Shown piece by piece: positions 15,932 through 24,380 of a DNA stretch of 64,000 nucleotides; within the stretch, counting starts at the first letter, position 1, and the number at the start of each line of letters is the position of its first letter. A program made the position numbers and the translations under genes. The notes under the pieces are model-generated. The model ran no database searches. It saw nothing but the letters and a program-made list of their open reading frames with translations, and was not told the DNA's origin. Where the stretch lies: positions 62,001-126,000 of the forward strand of contig NZ_FXYY01000006.1 of assembly GCF_900169165.1 (NCBI RefSeq). The letters run 5' to 3'. The stretch is from Brevibacterium linens ATCC 9172. GTDB lineage: Bacteria > Actinomycetota > Actinomycetes > Actinomycetales > Brevibacteriaceae.

Positions 15932-17164
15932 TCAACCGCCGAACCGCGAGCCTCGGATGCTCATGTCCCCATCGAGGAGCAGGAGTTCAGCCGGCATTCC
16001 GGGAGCCAACAGGCTGCCGGCATCGGCGGCACCACCCACCGCACGCAGAGAATCACCCGACCCCGGCACACCACCCACTGCACGCAGTGGAACGAGCCCC
16101 GCGGACTGCACAGCGTCGAACGGGCTGACCCCGACCTCGGTGACGGCCCGCTTCACGGCTTCGTCCATCGTCAACGTGGACCCCGCGATGGCTCCCTGAG
16201 TGCCGTCGGCGGTGACCAGGCGCGCCACGGCATCCTTGACTTCGACCGGGAGCGAACCGAGGTGATAGCTCCCGTCGTGCAGGCCCGTCGCCGCCATGGC
16301 ATCGGTGATGAGCGCGAGGCGTCCGGGCACGAGTTCATGGAGCATGCGCGCGACAGGGGCGACGACGTGGACGCCGTCATTGATGAGTTCGACGGTGACA
16401 TGCTCAGCTTCGGCCGCAGCCAGGACCGGCCCCGGAGCACGATGATGGATGCCCGGCATCGCGTTGAATGCGTGGGTGAGGATGCTTGCTCCCGCCTCGA
16501 ACGCCTGCGCGGTCAGTTCGAAGTCGGCGGCCGTATGACCGACGGCCACACGCACGCCCGCCGCAGAGAACCGCGCGATCGCATCGAGCGCACCGGGCAG
16601 TTCGGGGGCAATCGTGATCTGCGCGAGAGTTCCGTCTGCGGCTTCGAGGATCGCCTCGGCGGCCTCCGGGGTCGGCGACGTGAGCACCTCAGGGGCATGC
16701 GCACCCTTGAAATCCGGAGACAGGAACGGCCCTTCGGCATGCAGCCCCATGACCATGGCCCGATCGCGGACGAGACCGGCTCCGGCACGCAGGGACCGGC
16801 ACAGACCGTCGATCGTGTCCGAGACGTAGGACAGCGCGAGCCTGCCGGTGCCGTGAGCCCGATGCACGTCGAGGATCGCATCCATCGCCTCGATCCCGTC
16901 CTCGGCGCTTGCGCCGCCCGCACCGTGGCAGTGGATGTCGACGAACGCGGGAGCCACGTATCCGCCGGCGGCGTCGATGACCTCTCCCCGCCCCGAGGCG
17001 GCTCCGTCCTTCCAGCCGTCCCCACGGCCCCGTGCCGTGACCGTACCTTCGGCGATCGCGATCCACGTATCCGCGGTCTCCTCGGTGAACGTCGCCCGAT
17101 CACCGTCGAGGACGCACGCATTGTGGATGACCGCCTCGGCGGGGATCTGTGCGGTCTGTGTCAT
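15932..17164 (-). CDS. nagA: N-acetylglucosamine-6-phosphate deacetylase
   Basis: Amidohydrolase-superfamily enzyme, 410 residues, converting GlcNAc-6-phosphate to glucosamine-6-phosphate and acetate in amino-sugar use and wall recycling. Metal and substrate motifs are present in order: DIHCHGAGG near residue 80, GLHAEGPFL near 135, VGHTAADF near 200, HAFNAMPGIHHR near 225 and ITDAMAATGL near 280. Near the C-terminus a short duplication (RAVGGVPGSGDS / RAVGGAADAG) lengthens the protein. The ATG at 17164 follows GGAAGGA. No nagB or kinase is adjacent. Confidence 0.9.
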   Translation of the reverse strand: MTQTAQIPAEAVIHNACVLDGDRATFTEETADTWIAIAEGTVTARGRGDGWKDGAASGRGEVIDAAGGYVAPAFVDIHCHGAGGASAEDGIEAMDAILDVHRAHGTGRLALSYVSDTIDGLCRSLRAGAGLVRDRAMVMGLHAEGPFLSPDFKGAHAPEVLTSPTPEAAEAILEAADGTLAQITIAPELPGALDAIARFSAAGVRVAVGHTAADFELTAQAFEAGASILTHAFNAMPGIHHRAPGPVLAAAEAEHVTVELINDGVHVVAPVARMLHELVPGRLALITDAMAATGLHDGSYHLGSLPVEVKDAVARLVTADGTQGAIAGSTLTMDEAVKRAVTEVGVSPFDAVQSAGLVPLRAVGGVPGSGDSLRAVGGAADAGSLLAPGMPAELLLLDGDMSIRGSRFGG

Positions 17165-17488
17165 CGAGGTCCTTCCATCGCTCTGCGAACACAACATTCA
17201 GGGTACGGAATCGGATTGTGAACTGCCTACCGCAGGGTCCCGGCGAGCTCCCCTTCCGCAGGGTCCCGGCGAGCAGAGTGTCGACGGGCGGGGTGCCGGC
17301 GAGCTCCCCCTCCGCAGGGTCCCGGCGAGCAGAGTGTCGACCGGCGGTGTGCCGGCGAATCGGCTATCGGCTCGTCCCGGGGGCGCGGACGAACCAATAG
17401 CCGCCCCGAACCGGCAGCCGCCCCGCCCCGGGGCGCAGACGAACCGTTTGCCTCCCCACCTCAGGAAGCCGACGGATCGACTGCCGAC
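17165..17488. repeat. 324-base gap with 56-base tandem repeat
   Basis: A unit beginning TCCGCAGGGTCCCGGCGAGC starts at 17255 and again at 17311 (period 56, few changes). A shortened copy precedes it at 17229. The words GCCGGCGA and GAGTGTCGAC recur inside. The rest, to the S9 peptidase stop, is GC-rich and without a gene. Confidence 0.75.
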
Positions 17489-19504
17489 TCAGCCCAGCGT
17501 GCGGACTCGGTCCGCGTCGATGCCGAGCACGTGCGAGTCGAGGAACGCGAGCACGGTTCGGTACCAGACCTCGGCGTTCCCACGGCCGAGGATCCAATGC
17601 CCCTCGTCGGGGAAATAGAGGAACCGGTGCTGAGTGCCGCCATCGGCGTCGAGCGGAGTCTTCGCCCGGGTGAGCAGGTCCAGCCACAGTTCCTGGCCCT
17701 GCCCGATCGGCACCCGGTAGTCCTTGTCACCGTGGATGACGAGCATCGGCACCTCGATGTCATCGGCGAACAGGTGCGGCGAATACTGCGCCGACTGTTC
17801 CCGCATCGCCTGATCCCAGGACGAATTGTCCGTCGTCCGCCCCATCGACGTGGTGTTCCACAGGGAGGCATGGGTGACGATGCACTTGAACGCGCTGCCG
17901 GTGTGCCCGGCCACCCAGTTGGCCATGTACCCGCCGTAGGATCCGCCAGCCAGGCCGATGCGTTCGGCATCGATGTCCGTCCTCTCCCCTGCGGCCTCGG
18001 TCAGCGCCATGATGTCGGTGAACGGAGTGCCGCCGAGCTGCTGCTGCCCGCGATCGATCATCGCCTGCCCATATCCGGTGGAGATCGCCGGATCCGGCAG
18101 CAGCACAGCATAACCGGCGGCCGCAAAAGGACCCGGATTCCACCGGTAGGTCCACGCATTCCACGACCCCCACGGTCCGCCGTGGGCGAAGACGACGAGC
18201 GGATGCGGCCCCTCCCCCTCCGGCAGGACCAGCCACGCACGGATCGGCGTGCCGTCCTCGGCACGGACCTCCACCTCGGTGAGGGTGCCTTCCTCGTCGA
18301 GGACCGTCGCCGGGTTCGCGAGTTCGCTGATGACCCCGGTGGCGAGGTCGACGGAGATCGGCAGAGGCGCGACATCGATCGCCGAGGCGGTCGCCACGAC
18401 CGTGTCCTCACGCAGGGCCAGCCCCGAGAACGAATACTTCTGATCGGTTCCCCCGACGAGCCGCCTGGGCTGCGCATCATTGACATCACCGATGAAGATG
18501 CTGCCGCGGCCGTGATCATCGGCGGTGGCCACGATGGTCGAATCGTCCGCCCAGATCGGAGAGAACCAGAAATCGGCATCCGGCCACACGGACTTCAGTT
18601 CCGCGGTCTCCAGGTCGAGGACTTTGAGTTCGGCCGCGAGGTTGGTCTGCGGAGTCCAGGCTTGTACGCGGGTGACCAGCGCTTTCGTTCCGTCCGGGCT
18701 GATGGCTTCGATGTCGAAGCTGTGATCGGCTGCCGGTTTCGTCAGACGGTGCAGTTCGGGTTCCCCGTCGAGGTCCACGCGCCAGATCTCACTGGCCTCG
18801 AGCTGGCCGGGGATCGGCTTCTCGAGCTGGACGAGGACGAAGCGTGCCTCATCGTCGACGGCCCAGTCGACCAGTCGACCGGACGGCAGAGACAGGTAGC
18901 GGAACCCCAAGCCCGACGGGGTACTCAGCTCGTCGCTGACTTCGGGAAAGTCGGCGGCCGCCTCGTTGAGGGTGGCCACGGCCAGGGTCTGTCGGCCCGG
19001 CCCCAGATCGTGATCCCAGCGGCGGACCGGAAACCCGGTGTGGAGGATCCCGCTGACCTTCGCGTCACTGCGTTCGGAGCTGAATTCCTGATGGTCGTTT
19101 TCGTCGGCGGCCCATGTATGGACGGGAAACTCGACGACGATGGTCTCGCCCTTGACCTCGATGCGGGAGAAACCGCCCGAGTGGTCGGCGAGTTTGCGGG
19201 CCTCTCCGTTGTCCGGCAGCGCCCACAGGCTCGGGGACTCAGCATCTTTGCCGTCCTCGCCTTTGCGCTTGGAGGCGAAGACGATCGTGCCGTTCTCACT
19301 CAGCGCGGCCGGACCCACGGACTGGTTGCCGCGAGTGATGCGTCGGGGCTCCTCCCCGCTGATATCGGCGAGGTGGCTGAGAGAGGAATTGCCCTCGGAG
19401 TTGAGGAACGAGTACTGGGCGATGACGCGGCCGTTCTGATTCGTCAAGAGGCCTTGCAGGCGGCGGGCGTCGAGGAGTCGGGTCACTGCATCGTGGGTCG
19501 TCAT
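17489..19504 (-). CDS. S9-family prolyl oligopeptidase (dipeptidyl/acylaminoacyl peptidase type)
   Basis: Cytoplasmic serine peptidase of 671 residues with no signal peptide. The N-terminal two thirds form a WD-like beta-propeller (repeats such as ISPDGTKALV). The C-terminal catalytic domain has the triad S522 in GGSYGGYM, D595 in HGDKDYRVP and H636 in PDEGHW. The oxyanion block HGGPWGSWNAW lies near residue 440. It is most like acylaminoacyl-peptidases. It is a single gene flanked by repeat-bearing gaps on both sides. Confidence 0.9.
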   Translation of the reverse strand: MTTHDAVTRLLDARRLQGLLTNQNGRVIAQYSFLNSEGNSSLSHLADISGEEPRRITRGNQSVGPAALSENGTIVFASKRKGEDGKDAESPSLWALPDNGEARKLADHSGGFSRIEVKGETIVVEFPVHTWAADENDHQEFSSERSDAKVSGILHTGFPVRRWDHDLGPGRQTLAVATLNEAAADFPEVSDELSTPSGLGFRYLSLPSGRLVDWAVDDEARFVLVQLEKPIPGQLEASEIWRVDLDGEPELHRLTKPAADHSFDIEAISPDGTKALVTRVQAWTPQTNLAAELKVLDLETAELKSVWPDADFWFSPIWADDSTIVATADDHGRGSIFIGDVNDAQPRRLVGGTDQKYSFSGLALREDTVVATASAIDVAPLPISVDLATGVISELANPATVLDEEGTLTEVEVRAEDGTPIRAWLVLPEGEGPHPLVVFAHGGPWGSWNAWTYRWNPGPFAAAGYAVLLPDPAISTGYGQAMIDRGQQQLGGTPFTDIMALTEAAGERTDIDAERIGLAGGSYGGYMANWVAGHTGSAFKCIVTHASLWNTTSMGRTTDNSSWDQAMREQSAQYSPHLFADDIEVPMLVIHGDKDYRVPIGQGQELWLDLLTRAKTPLDADGGTQHRFLYFPDEGHWILGRGNAEVWYRTVLAFLDSHVLGIDADRVRTLG

Positions 19505-19562
19505 CTTCCCATCCTAGGTCCCAACGTCGACTCCCGGGTGAGATCCGAGAAAACTCCAGTTC

Positions 19563-19653
19563 ACCGAGGCGGCCGGTCGGTCCGCGTTCGCGGTCGGGAT
19601 CGCCGAGGCGGCCGGCCGGATTGCGTTCGCGGTCCGGGGCGCGTTCGCGGTCA
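19563..19653. repeat. 39-base repeat containing CCGAGGCGGCCGG
   Basis: CCGAGGCGGCCGG at 19564 and 19603 and GCGTTCGCGGTC at 19584, 19623 and 19640 mark two 39-base units plus a partial one. They lie between the S9 peptidase start and the end of the lipoprotein gene. The array carries the recurrent GAGGCGG word. Confidence 0.75.
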
Positions 19654-19710
19654 GGGCAGTCGGGGGTCGCGGCCACGTGATCGCCGCGCCGTTCGACACT
19701 CCGCGGAAAG

Positions 19711-20424
19711 TCAGCGGAAGCTCGGTGCCGGAACCCTCTCACCATCGATCGTCACCGTCGGCAGCATCTTCTTGAAGTCCTCCGCCACTTCGGTGTTCGT
19801 CTTCGGTGTGCGCATCTCGATGGACAGATTCACCAGGCGTCCGTTGATCTTGTAACCCGTCTGCACGCCGAACGCATAAGTGGGTTTGCTGTTGAGAGCG
19901 AGGATCTCTGTGGGACCGAGTTCACCCTGATAGCTCCAGTACTCCCCCGCGGCCAGAGATCCCGTCTGCTCGGCCAACACCTGTGAGTCCTGTTCGGAGA
20001 AGTTGTAGCGTCGCTTACTGTCGACGACTTCCTGCGCGCTGTCACCGTATTCGTCAGTGCAGTTGACGAGGATGATATCGGCGCGAGAACTGTCATTGCC
20101 GTGAGTGAAGACGTGGAACTGATCGGTGCTGCCGCTGCTGTCCCTCCAGTCATCGCCGAGCGCGAAGCTGAGTTCGACCGGGCAGCTGCCGCCGAATGTC
20201 ACCGACGTCTTCGTCATCCCCTCGGGGATTCCGGCCTCGGTGGGTGTGCCCGTGGGCTCGGGGCCGGCGGTCTCCTGCACACCGATCCGCATGGGCCCGG
20301 AAGATTTGTCTTCGGTGCGGATCTGGAAGACCGAACACCCGCTGAGCAGGACGGTCAGTGCGAGTGTGCCGGCGGCTGCGGCTCGCCGCACCGAGGCTGG
20401 TCTGCCCGAGACGGCTCTGCCCAT
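19711..20424 (-). CDS. Lipoprotein at the end of the Mrp/two-component operon, unknown function
   Basis: A 237-residue lipoprotein with lipobox LLSGC after RRAAAAGTLALTV, then a Thr/Pro/Glu linker and a soluble domain (VTFGGSCPVELSFALGDDWRD ... VNLSIEMRTPKTNTEVAEDFKKMLPTV). The domain resembles the lipoprotein/DUF1795-like fold only faintly, and I do not recognise it. The ATG at 20424 follows GGGGAGG and gives a correct signal peptide. An alternative GTG at 20511 overlaps the kinase stop (GTGA) and would add 29 residues before the signal. As the last operon gene after the histidine kinase, it may be a sensor accessory or a regulated target. Confidence 0.6.
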   Translation of the reverse strand: MGRAVSGRPASVRRAAAAGTLALTVLLSGCSVFQIRTEDKSSGPMRIGVQETAGPEPTGTPTEAGIPEGMTKTSVTFGGSCPVELSFALGDDWRDSSGSTDQFHVFTHGNDSSRADIILVNCTDEYGDSAQEVVDSKRRYNFSEQDSQVLAEQTGSLAAGEYWSYQGELGPTEILALNSKPTYAFGVQTGYKINGRLVNLSIEMRTPKTNTEVAEDFKKMLPTVTIDGERVPAPSFR

Positions 20425-20507
20425 TGCGGACCTCCCCGCTGGGAGGCCCTTCGACGCGACGCTCCCCGCGGAGGAGGTCGACGATGCCGCTCGTCCGGTC
20501 ACCGGTC

Positions 20508-21953
20508 TCACAGCTGGTCACCGTGCCGACGCTGGCCCGGGTACCCCGCTTCCGGGCCGTTCTGGTTCGGCTGAGCCTGTCCGTACTGCTGCTGAGGCGG
20601 CTGCTGACCTGAATTGGGCTGGCTGCCCACGTGCGGCTGGCCGGTGGGTCTGGGGCCGCCGGCGGGCTGGCTGCCGACGGGAGGCGGGCTGCCGACCGGT
20701 TGCTGTCCGAAACTCTGCGGCCCGGAATCGGACTGACCGCCCACGCGCGGCTGTCCATAGCCCGGGTTCTGTCCGCCGACGTTCGGTGCCTGCCGGGGCG
20801 GTTTGAACTGCGAATGCTGGCCGGAATCGGGTGGGAATCCACCAAAGACCGACTCCCCCGTCCGACGGTTGACCAGGTTTCCGTCGACTCTCTCGAGGCG
20901 ACGCTTCGACGTCCGCCGGGGAGTGCCGAGGATCCGCCCCTGCAGTTCGGCCTCATTCGGCTGCCGGGGAGGCAGGAATCCGGGTGCCCGCCGCGAATCC
21001 GCCTGCTGTACCGGCTGCACCGCATGCGAACCGGCGGCGACCCGATCCATATGATCCGACATCTGCGGAACGGTCACGGGTGCGGCATCGGCGAGGACCG
21101 GCAGAACCATACGCACCGAGGTGCCCACGCCCTCCTGGCTGAACAGCTGCACGGATCCGCCGTGCCTGGTGACGATGGCACGCACGAGCGAGAGCCCCAT
21201 CCCCGAACCGGCCACCGCCCGCACACGAGAACCGCGAGAGAGCTCGTCCCAGACGTTCTCCTGTTCGGCCAGCGGGATGCCGCTGCCCGTGTCGGCGACC
21301 TCGACGACGACCCAGCGATGACCGTCGATGATCTGCTCATTGGCGCGCAGCTCAACGACCTCGGCCTGAGACGAGTATTTGAGGGCGTTGCCCAGCAGGT
21401 TGAGGATCGCGGTGAGCAGCAGATCCTCTTCACCGGCGACATCGGGCAGTCGCCAGGGAGCGCGGGCGACGGTGGCCACGATCATCCGATCCTCGGCGCC
21501 CGGCGCAGTCGAGGCGTCCTCGACGGCCTGATGGATGAGCGCATCGAGATCGACGCGGGCGTATTCGATGATGCGCGTCTCGACATCGGCGAGTTTGCGC
21601 AGATCGGCCAGCAGTCGGGCGACCCGGCGTGAGGACACGTCGACCTGCTTCGCTGCCGGCTCCACCTCGCTCAGCGTGCCGCCGTCACGGACGACCTCGC
21701 GGATGCTCGCCGCCGAGGTGCGCAGCGCCGTCAGCGGATTCTTCAACTCGTGATCGAGTCGGATGAGCATCCGATTGCGCTTCGTCATCGAATCCTCGGC
21801 CGCGGCTGTCTCGATGGATTCCCGCAGCGCGGCCTCGCGCTTCTTCAGATGCCGCCAGCCGAACCAGGCACCGACGGCCAGACCGCCGAGCACGATGACG
21901 ACCAGCAGCAGGAACAGCCAGACCTGGATCTCGAAGACAAGGAAGTTCGTCAT
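20508..21953 (-). CDS. Sensor histidine kinase with long Gln/Pro/Gly-rich C-terminal tail
   Basis: A 481-residue kinase. One N-terminal membrane span (about 10-33) is present and no extracellular sensor domain. A short linker leads to the dimerisation domain with H-box RLDHELKNPL near residue 67. The ATPase domain has N-box NLLGNALKYS, G1 VADTGSGIP and G2 GSGMGLSLVR. Residues after about 305 are unusual: a basic stretch (RRTSKRRLERV) and about 130 residues rich in Q, P and G (QQPVGSPPPVGSQP). It overlaps the response regulator by 4 bases. Lack of an input domain suggests sensing within the membrane or through a partner, perhaps the Mrp complex or the downstream lipoprotein. Confidence 0.85.
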   Translation of the reverse strand: MTNFLVFEIQVWLFLLLVVIVLGGLAVGAWFGWRHLKKREAALRESIETAAAEDSMTKRNRMLIRLDHELKNPLTALRTSAASIREVVRDGGTLSEVEPAAKQVDVSSRRVARLLADLRKLADVETRIIEYARVDLDALIHQAVEDASTAPGAEDRMIVATVARAPWRLPDVAGEEDLLLTAILNLLGNALKYSSQAEVVELRANEQIIDGHRWVVVEVADTGSGIPLAEQENVWDELSRGSRVRAVAGSGMGLSLVRAIVTRHGGSVQLFSQEGVGTSVRMVLPVLADAAPVTVPQMSDHMDRVAAGSHAVQPVQQADSRRAPGFLPPRQPNEAELQGRILGTPRRTSKRRLERVDGNLVNRRTGESVFGGFPPDSGQHSQFKPPRQAPNVGGQNPGYGQPRVGGQSDSGPQSFGQQPVGSPPPVGSQPAGGPRPTGQPHVGSQPNSGQQPPQQQYGQAQPNQNGPEAGYPGQRRHGDQL

Positions 21954-22702
21954 AGACTGCTCTGACCGTCCTCGCCGCGGACCTCACCGACGAACCGATA
22001 GCCGCGCCCCTGCACGGTGGCGATCCACCGGGGCTCTGCGGCATCTTCGCCGAGCACACGACGCAGCTCGGCGACACGGGAGTCCACGGCACGCGTGCCC
22101 ACGGCCTCTTCGAATCCCCACAGCACTTCGAGCAGGCGGGACCGTTCGATGAGTTCGTCCTTGTGCACCATGAGGTACTCGAGCAGGGTGAAGCCCTTCG
22201 GCGTGATGACGAGTTCACGCTGCCCCAACCAGGCCCGGCGTCCGACTCGGTCGACGCGCAGGCCGAAGCTGGACACGAGCACCGGGGCCGTGGCCAGAGG
22301 CGGGCCGTCATTGCGGGTGCGACGCAGGACGGCACGGATGCGGGCGACGAGCTCGTGCGGATCGAAGGGCTTGTTGAGGTAGTCGTCGGCGCCCTCTTCG
22401 AGTGCCATGGCCCGCTCGACTCCTTCGCCGACCTGGGTCAGCAGCAGCACCGGAACCCAGTTCTCCTCCTGGCGCAGTCGACGCAGCACCTGCCGGCCGT
22501 CGGCTCCGGGCATGAGCACGTCGAGGACGCACACATCGGGTCTGTGGCGGTGGATCTCGTCGAGGGCGAGCAGTCCGTCGCTGGCGGGCAGCACCCGGAA
22601 TCCGGAGCGTTCGAGGAACGGCACGACCGCTCTGAGGACGTCCGGCTCATCATCGGCGACCAAGACGAGTGGTTGGGGCTGGGTGTGATTGTCAGCCGTC
22701 AT
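21950..22702 (-). CDS. OmpR/PhoB-family response regulator
   Basis: A 250-residue regulator. The receiver domain (about 12-125) has acidic pocket ADDEPD, phospho-acceptor aspartate in CVLDVLMPG, and lysine in YLNKPFDPHE. The C-terminal winged helix (about 155-245) ends with WIATVQGRGYRFVGEV. The ATG at 22702 overlaps the end of mrpG by 11 bases, so it belongs to the Mrp operon, and its own end overlaps the kinase start (ATGA). An upstream in-frame start at 22783 would add 27 residues lying inside mrpG and is less likely. Confidence 0.88.
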   Translation of the reverse strand: MTADNHTQPQPLVLVADDEPDVLRAVVPFLERSGFRVLPASDGLLALDEIHRHRPDVCVLDVLMPGADGRQVLRRLRQEENWVPVLLLTQVGEGVERAMALEEGADDYLNKPFDPHELVARIRAVLRRTRNDGPPLATAPVLVSSFGLRVDRVGRRAWLGQRELVITPKGFTLLEYLMVHKDELIERSRLLEVLWGFEEAVGTRAVDSRVAELRRVLGEDAAEPRWIATVQGRGYRFVGEVRGEDGQSSL

Positions 22703-23087
22703 GGTGGTCAGTTCCGGTTCCTCTCTGGCGTTCCCAGGCGATCTCTCTCGCCTCGGCGCGGTCGACCGCCTCGGCGAGTTCATCTCGGTACAGCATAGAT
22801 CGACGCAGGTGCTTGGTGCGATATCCGGCGCGGCCGACCATATGCGTGGCGACGGGGATCGTCACCAGCTGGAAGGAGATGATGATCGCCAGCGTCGTCA
22901 CCGTCGCCCAGGTCGGGAACTGGATCGCGATCGCCACAGCGACGAGCACCAGGCCCAACACCTGGGGTTTCGCACTCGCATGCATCCGCGAGAGAAGATC
23001 GGCGAAGCGGACGAGACCGACCGCTGCGGCCAGTGACAGAACCGCACCGAGGAAGATGAGCACGGCTGAGATGATGTCAAGAACCAC
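22692..23087 (-). CDS. mrpG: Mrp Na+/H+ antiporter subunit G
   Basis: A 131-residue MnhG/PhaG subunit with three spans, including LGAVLSLAAAVGLVRFADLLSRMHASAKPQVLGL, the family signature. It also has a charged C-terminal tail (about 95-131). The start is taken as the GTG at 23087 with GAGGGG upstream; it overlaps mrpF by 11 bases. The frame is open further upstream through the RIETD repeats, but those codons belong to the mrpF tail. It is an accessory subunit of the multi-subunit cation/proton antiporter. Confidence 0.88.
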   Translation of the reverse strand: MVLDIISAVLIFLGAVLSLAAAVGLVRFADLLSRMHASAKPQVLGLVLVAVAIAIQFPTWATVTTLAIIISFQLVTIPVATHMVGRAGYRTKHLRRSMLYRDELAEAVDRAEAREIAWERQRGTGTDHHDG

Positions 23088-23649
23088 GACTGTTCCCCTC
23101 TCCGTCTCGATCCGATCCGTCTCGATCCGATCCGTCTCGATCCGATCCGTCGCCGTGCGACATGTGCTCGGCGTCATCGGGTCCCGGGTCGGGCCCGGTG
23201 CCCTCGCCCTCTCCGTCGCTGTCGGCGTGGGCGTCGTAGGTGGGATCCGCGATCAAGGTGACCTCCGGCTCCCCGATCTCCGTCGCTGCGGCGCTCTGCT
23301 CCCCCGCATCACGCGGCATATGCCAATCCGTGCTGGTGAAGTCCGACAGTGCCCCCGCCTCGGCGCCGGGGGTCATCGAATCGGACTTCGACACGTACCT
23401 CGACACGCTCACCGAACCGACGAAGCCGAGCATCGCGAGCACGACGAGCACGGGCAGCAGATCCGTGCGGTCGGACAGCGCCATATACCCGCCGAGCCCG
23501 CACATGATCGAAGCGAGCACGACGTCGGTGCCGATCATGCGATCGAGGATCGACGGACCGCGGACGATCCGGAAGAGCGCGATGACCACCGAGGCGGCCA
23601 ACAGCACCGAACCGGCGATGACGAGCGTGTGGAGGACGATCTCACTCAT
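23077..23649 (-). CDS. mrpF: Mrp Na+/H+ antiporter subunit F with acidic repeat tail
   Basis: A 190-residue protein, about twice the usual MrpF length. Residues 1-85 are the three-span MrpF core (VRGPSILDRMIGTDVVLASIMCGLGGY). The remaining 100 residues are a hydrophilic, very acidic tail ending in tandem DRDGS units encoded by a 10-base-step repeat around 23104-23150. The start shares a base with the mrpE stop. The tail has no counterpart in typical MrpF and may dock other subunits or regulators. Confidence 0.85.
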   Translation of the reverse strand: MSEIVLHTLVIAGSVLLAASVVIALFRIVRGPSILDRMIGTDVVLASIMCGLGGYMALSDRTDLLPVLVVLAMLGFVGSVSVSRYVSKSDSMTPGAEAGALSDFTSTDWHMPRDAGEQSAAATEIGEPEVTLIADPTYDAHADSDGEGEGTGPDPGPDDAEHMSHGDGSDRDGSDRDGSDRDGEGNSRGS

Positions 23650-24380
23650 CAGCGACCTCCCTCGGTCTCGCCCAGCGGATCCGGCCTGGCCCGCAGGGAG
23701 GCGAGGTCACGGTGCGAACCGAGAGTGCGGATGAGCAGCTCTTCGATGAAGTAGACCTGCGCCTTGGCCTTACGCAGCTTCTCCTCGGAATCGCAGTCGA
23801 GGAAGTGCAGATAGAGGATGCCCATGGCCCGGTCGCTGTCGATGATGATCGACCCGGGGATGAGGCTGGCGGTATCGGCGATGAGGGTGAGCACGAGATC
23901 CGAGCTCGTGCGCAGATCACAGGCGATGACGGACCCGGCTCCGACCGCCTTGCGGCGGAACGCGTACCAGGCGACTTCGACGGAGGCGTGGAGGACCGAG
24001 TAGAGGAACCACAGGCCGAACACCGTGGCATGCCAGACGTTGAACCGTCCGGACAGCACGACGGGCGGCAGATAGAACACGCGGGTGACGATGAAGGCCA
24101 GCACGATTCCGGTGACCACGGTGACCACCGTGATCGCGTCCCAGAGCATCAGCCACAGCAGGACCAGCGAGATCAGCAGCACGAGCTGCTGGATGATTCC
24201 GCGGCCCCGGCTCATCCGCGCCCGGTTGGGAGCCGGCGCACGGTTCTGGCCTTGGCCGCTGGCCGGGCCCAGGACGCGGGTCCGGCCCTGGTCGCGGACC
24301 TGTCGCTGAACTCGGGCCCGGCCCTGCGCACCGTCCTGGTCCTGATTTCGGGGCCCTCCGTGCTCGCGATCGGGACTCAT
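23649..24380 (-). CDS. mrpE: Mrp Na+/H+ antiporter subunit E with basic N-terminal extension
   Basis: A 243-residue MnhE subunit. The core (about 62-225) has the family's membrane part (LLWLMLWDAITVVTVVTG) and the soluble MnhE segment (LRTSSDLVLTLIADTASLIPGSI). The first 60 residues are an Arg/Gln-rich, strongly basic extension (RARVQRQVRDQGRTRV) not usual in the family. Possibly a start at the Met near residue 56 (MSRGRGIIQQ) is the real one, but the ATG at 24380 joins the mrpD stop (TGATG), which favours the long form. Confidence 0.82.
   Translation of the reverse strand: MSPDREHGGPRNQDQDGAQGRARVQRQVRDQGRTRVLGPASGQGQNRAPAPNRARMSRGRGIIQQLVLLISLVLLWLMLWDAITVVTVVTGIVLAFIVTRVFYLPPVVLSGRFNVWHATVFGLWFLYSVLHASVEVAWYAFRRKAVGAGSVIACDLRTSSDLVLTLIADTASLIPGSIIIDSDRAMGILYLHFLDCDSEEKLRKAKAQVYFIEELLIRTLGSHRDLASLRARPDPLGETEGGR

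Noticed and set aside
17531..19855. A 774-codon plus-strand frame opposite the S9 peptidase
   Set aside because: Antisense shadow. The minus strand has a full catalytic triad and the plus product has no recognisable motif or ribosome site.
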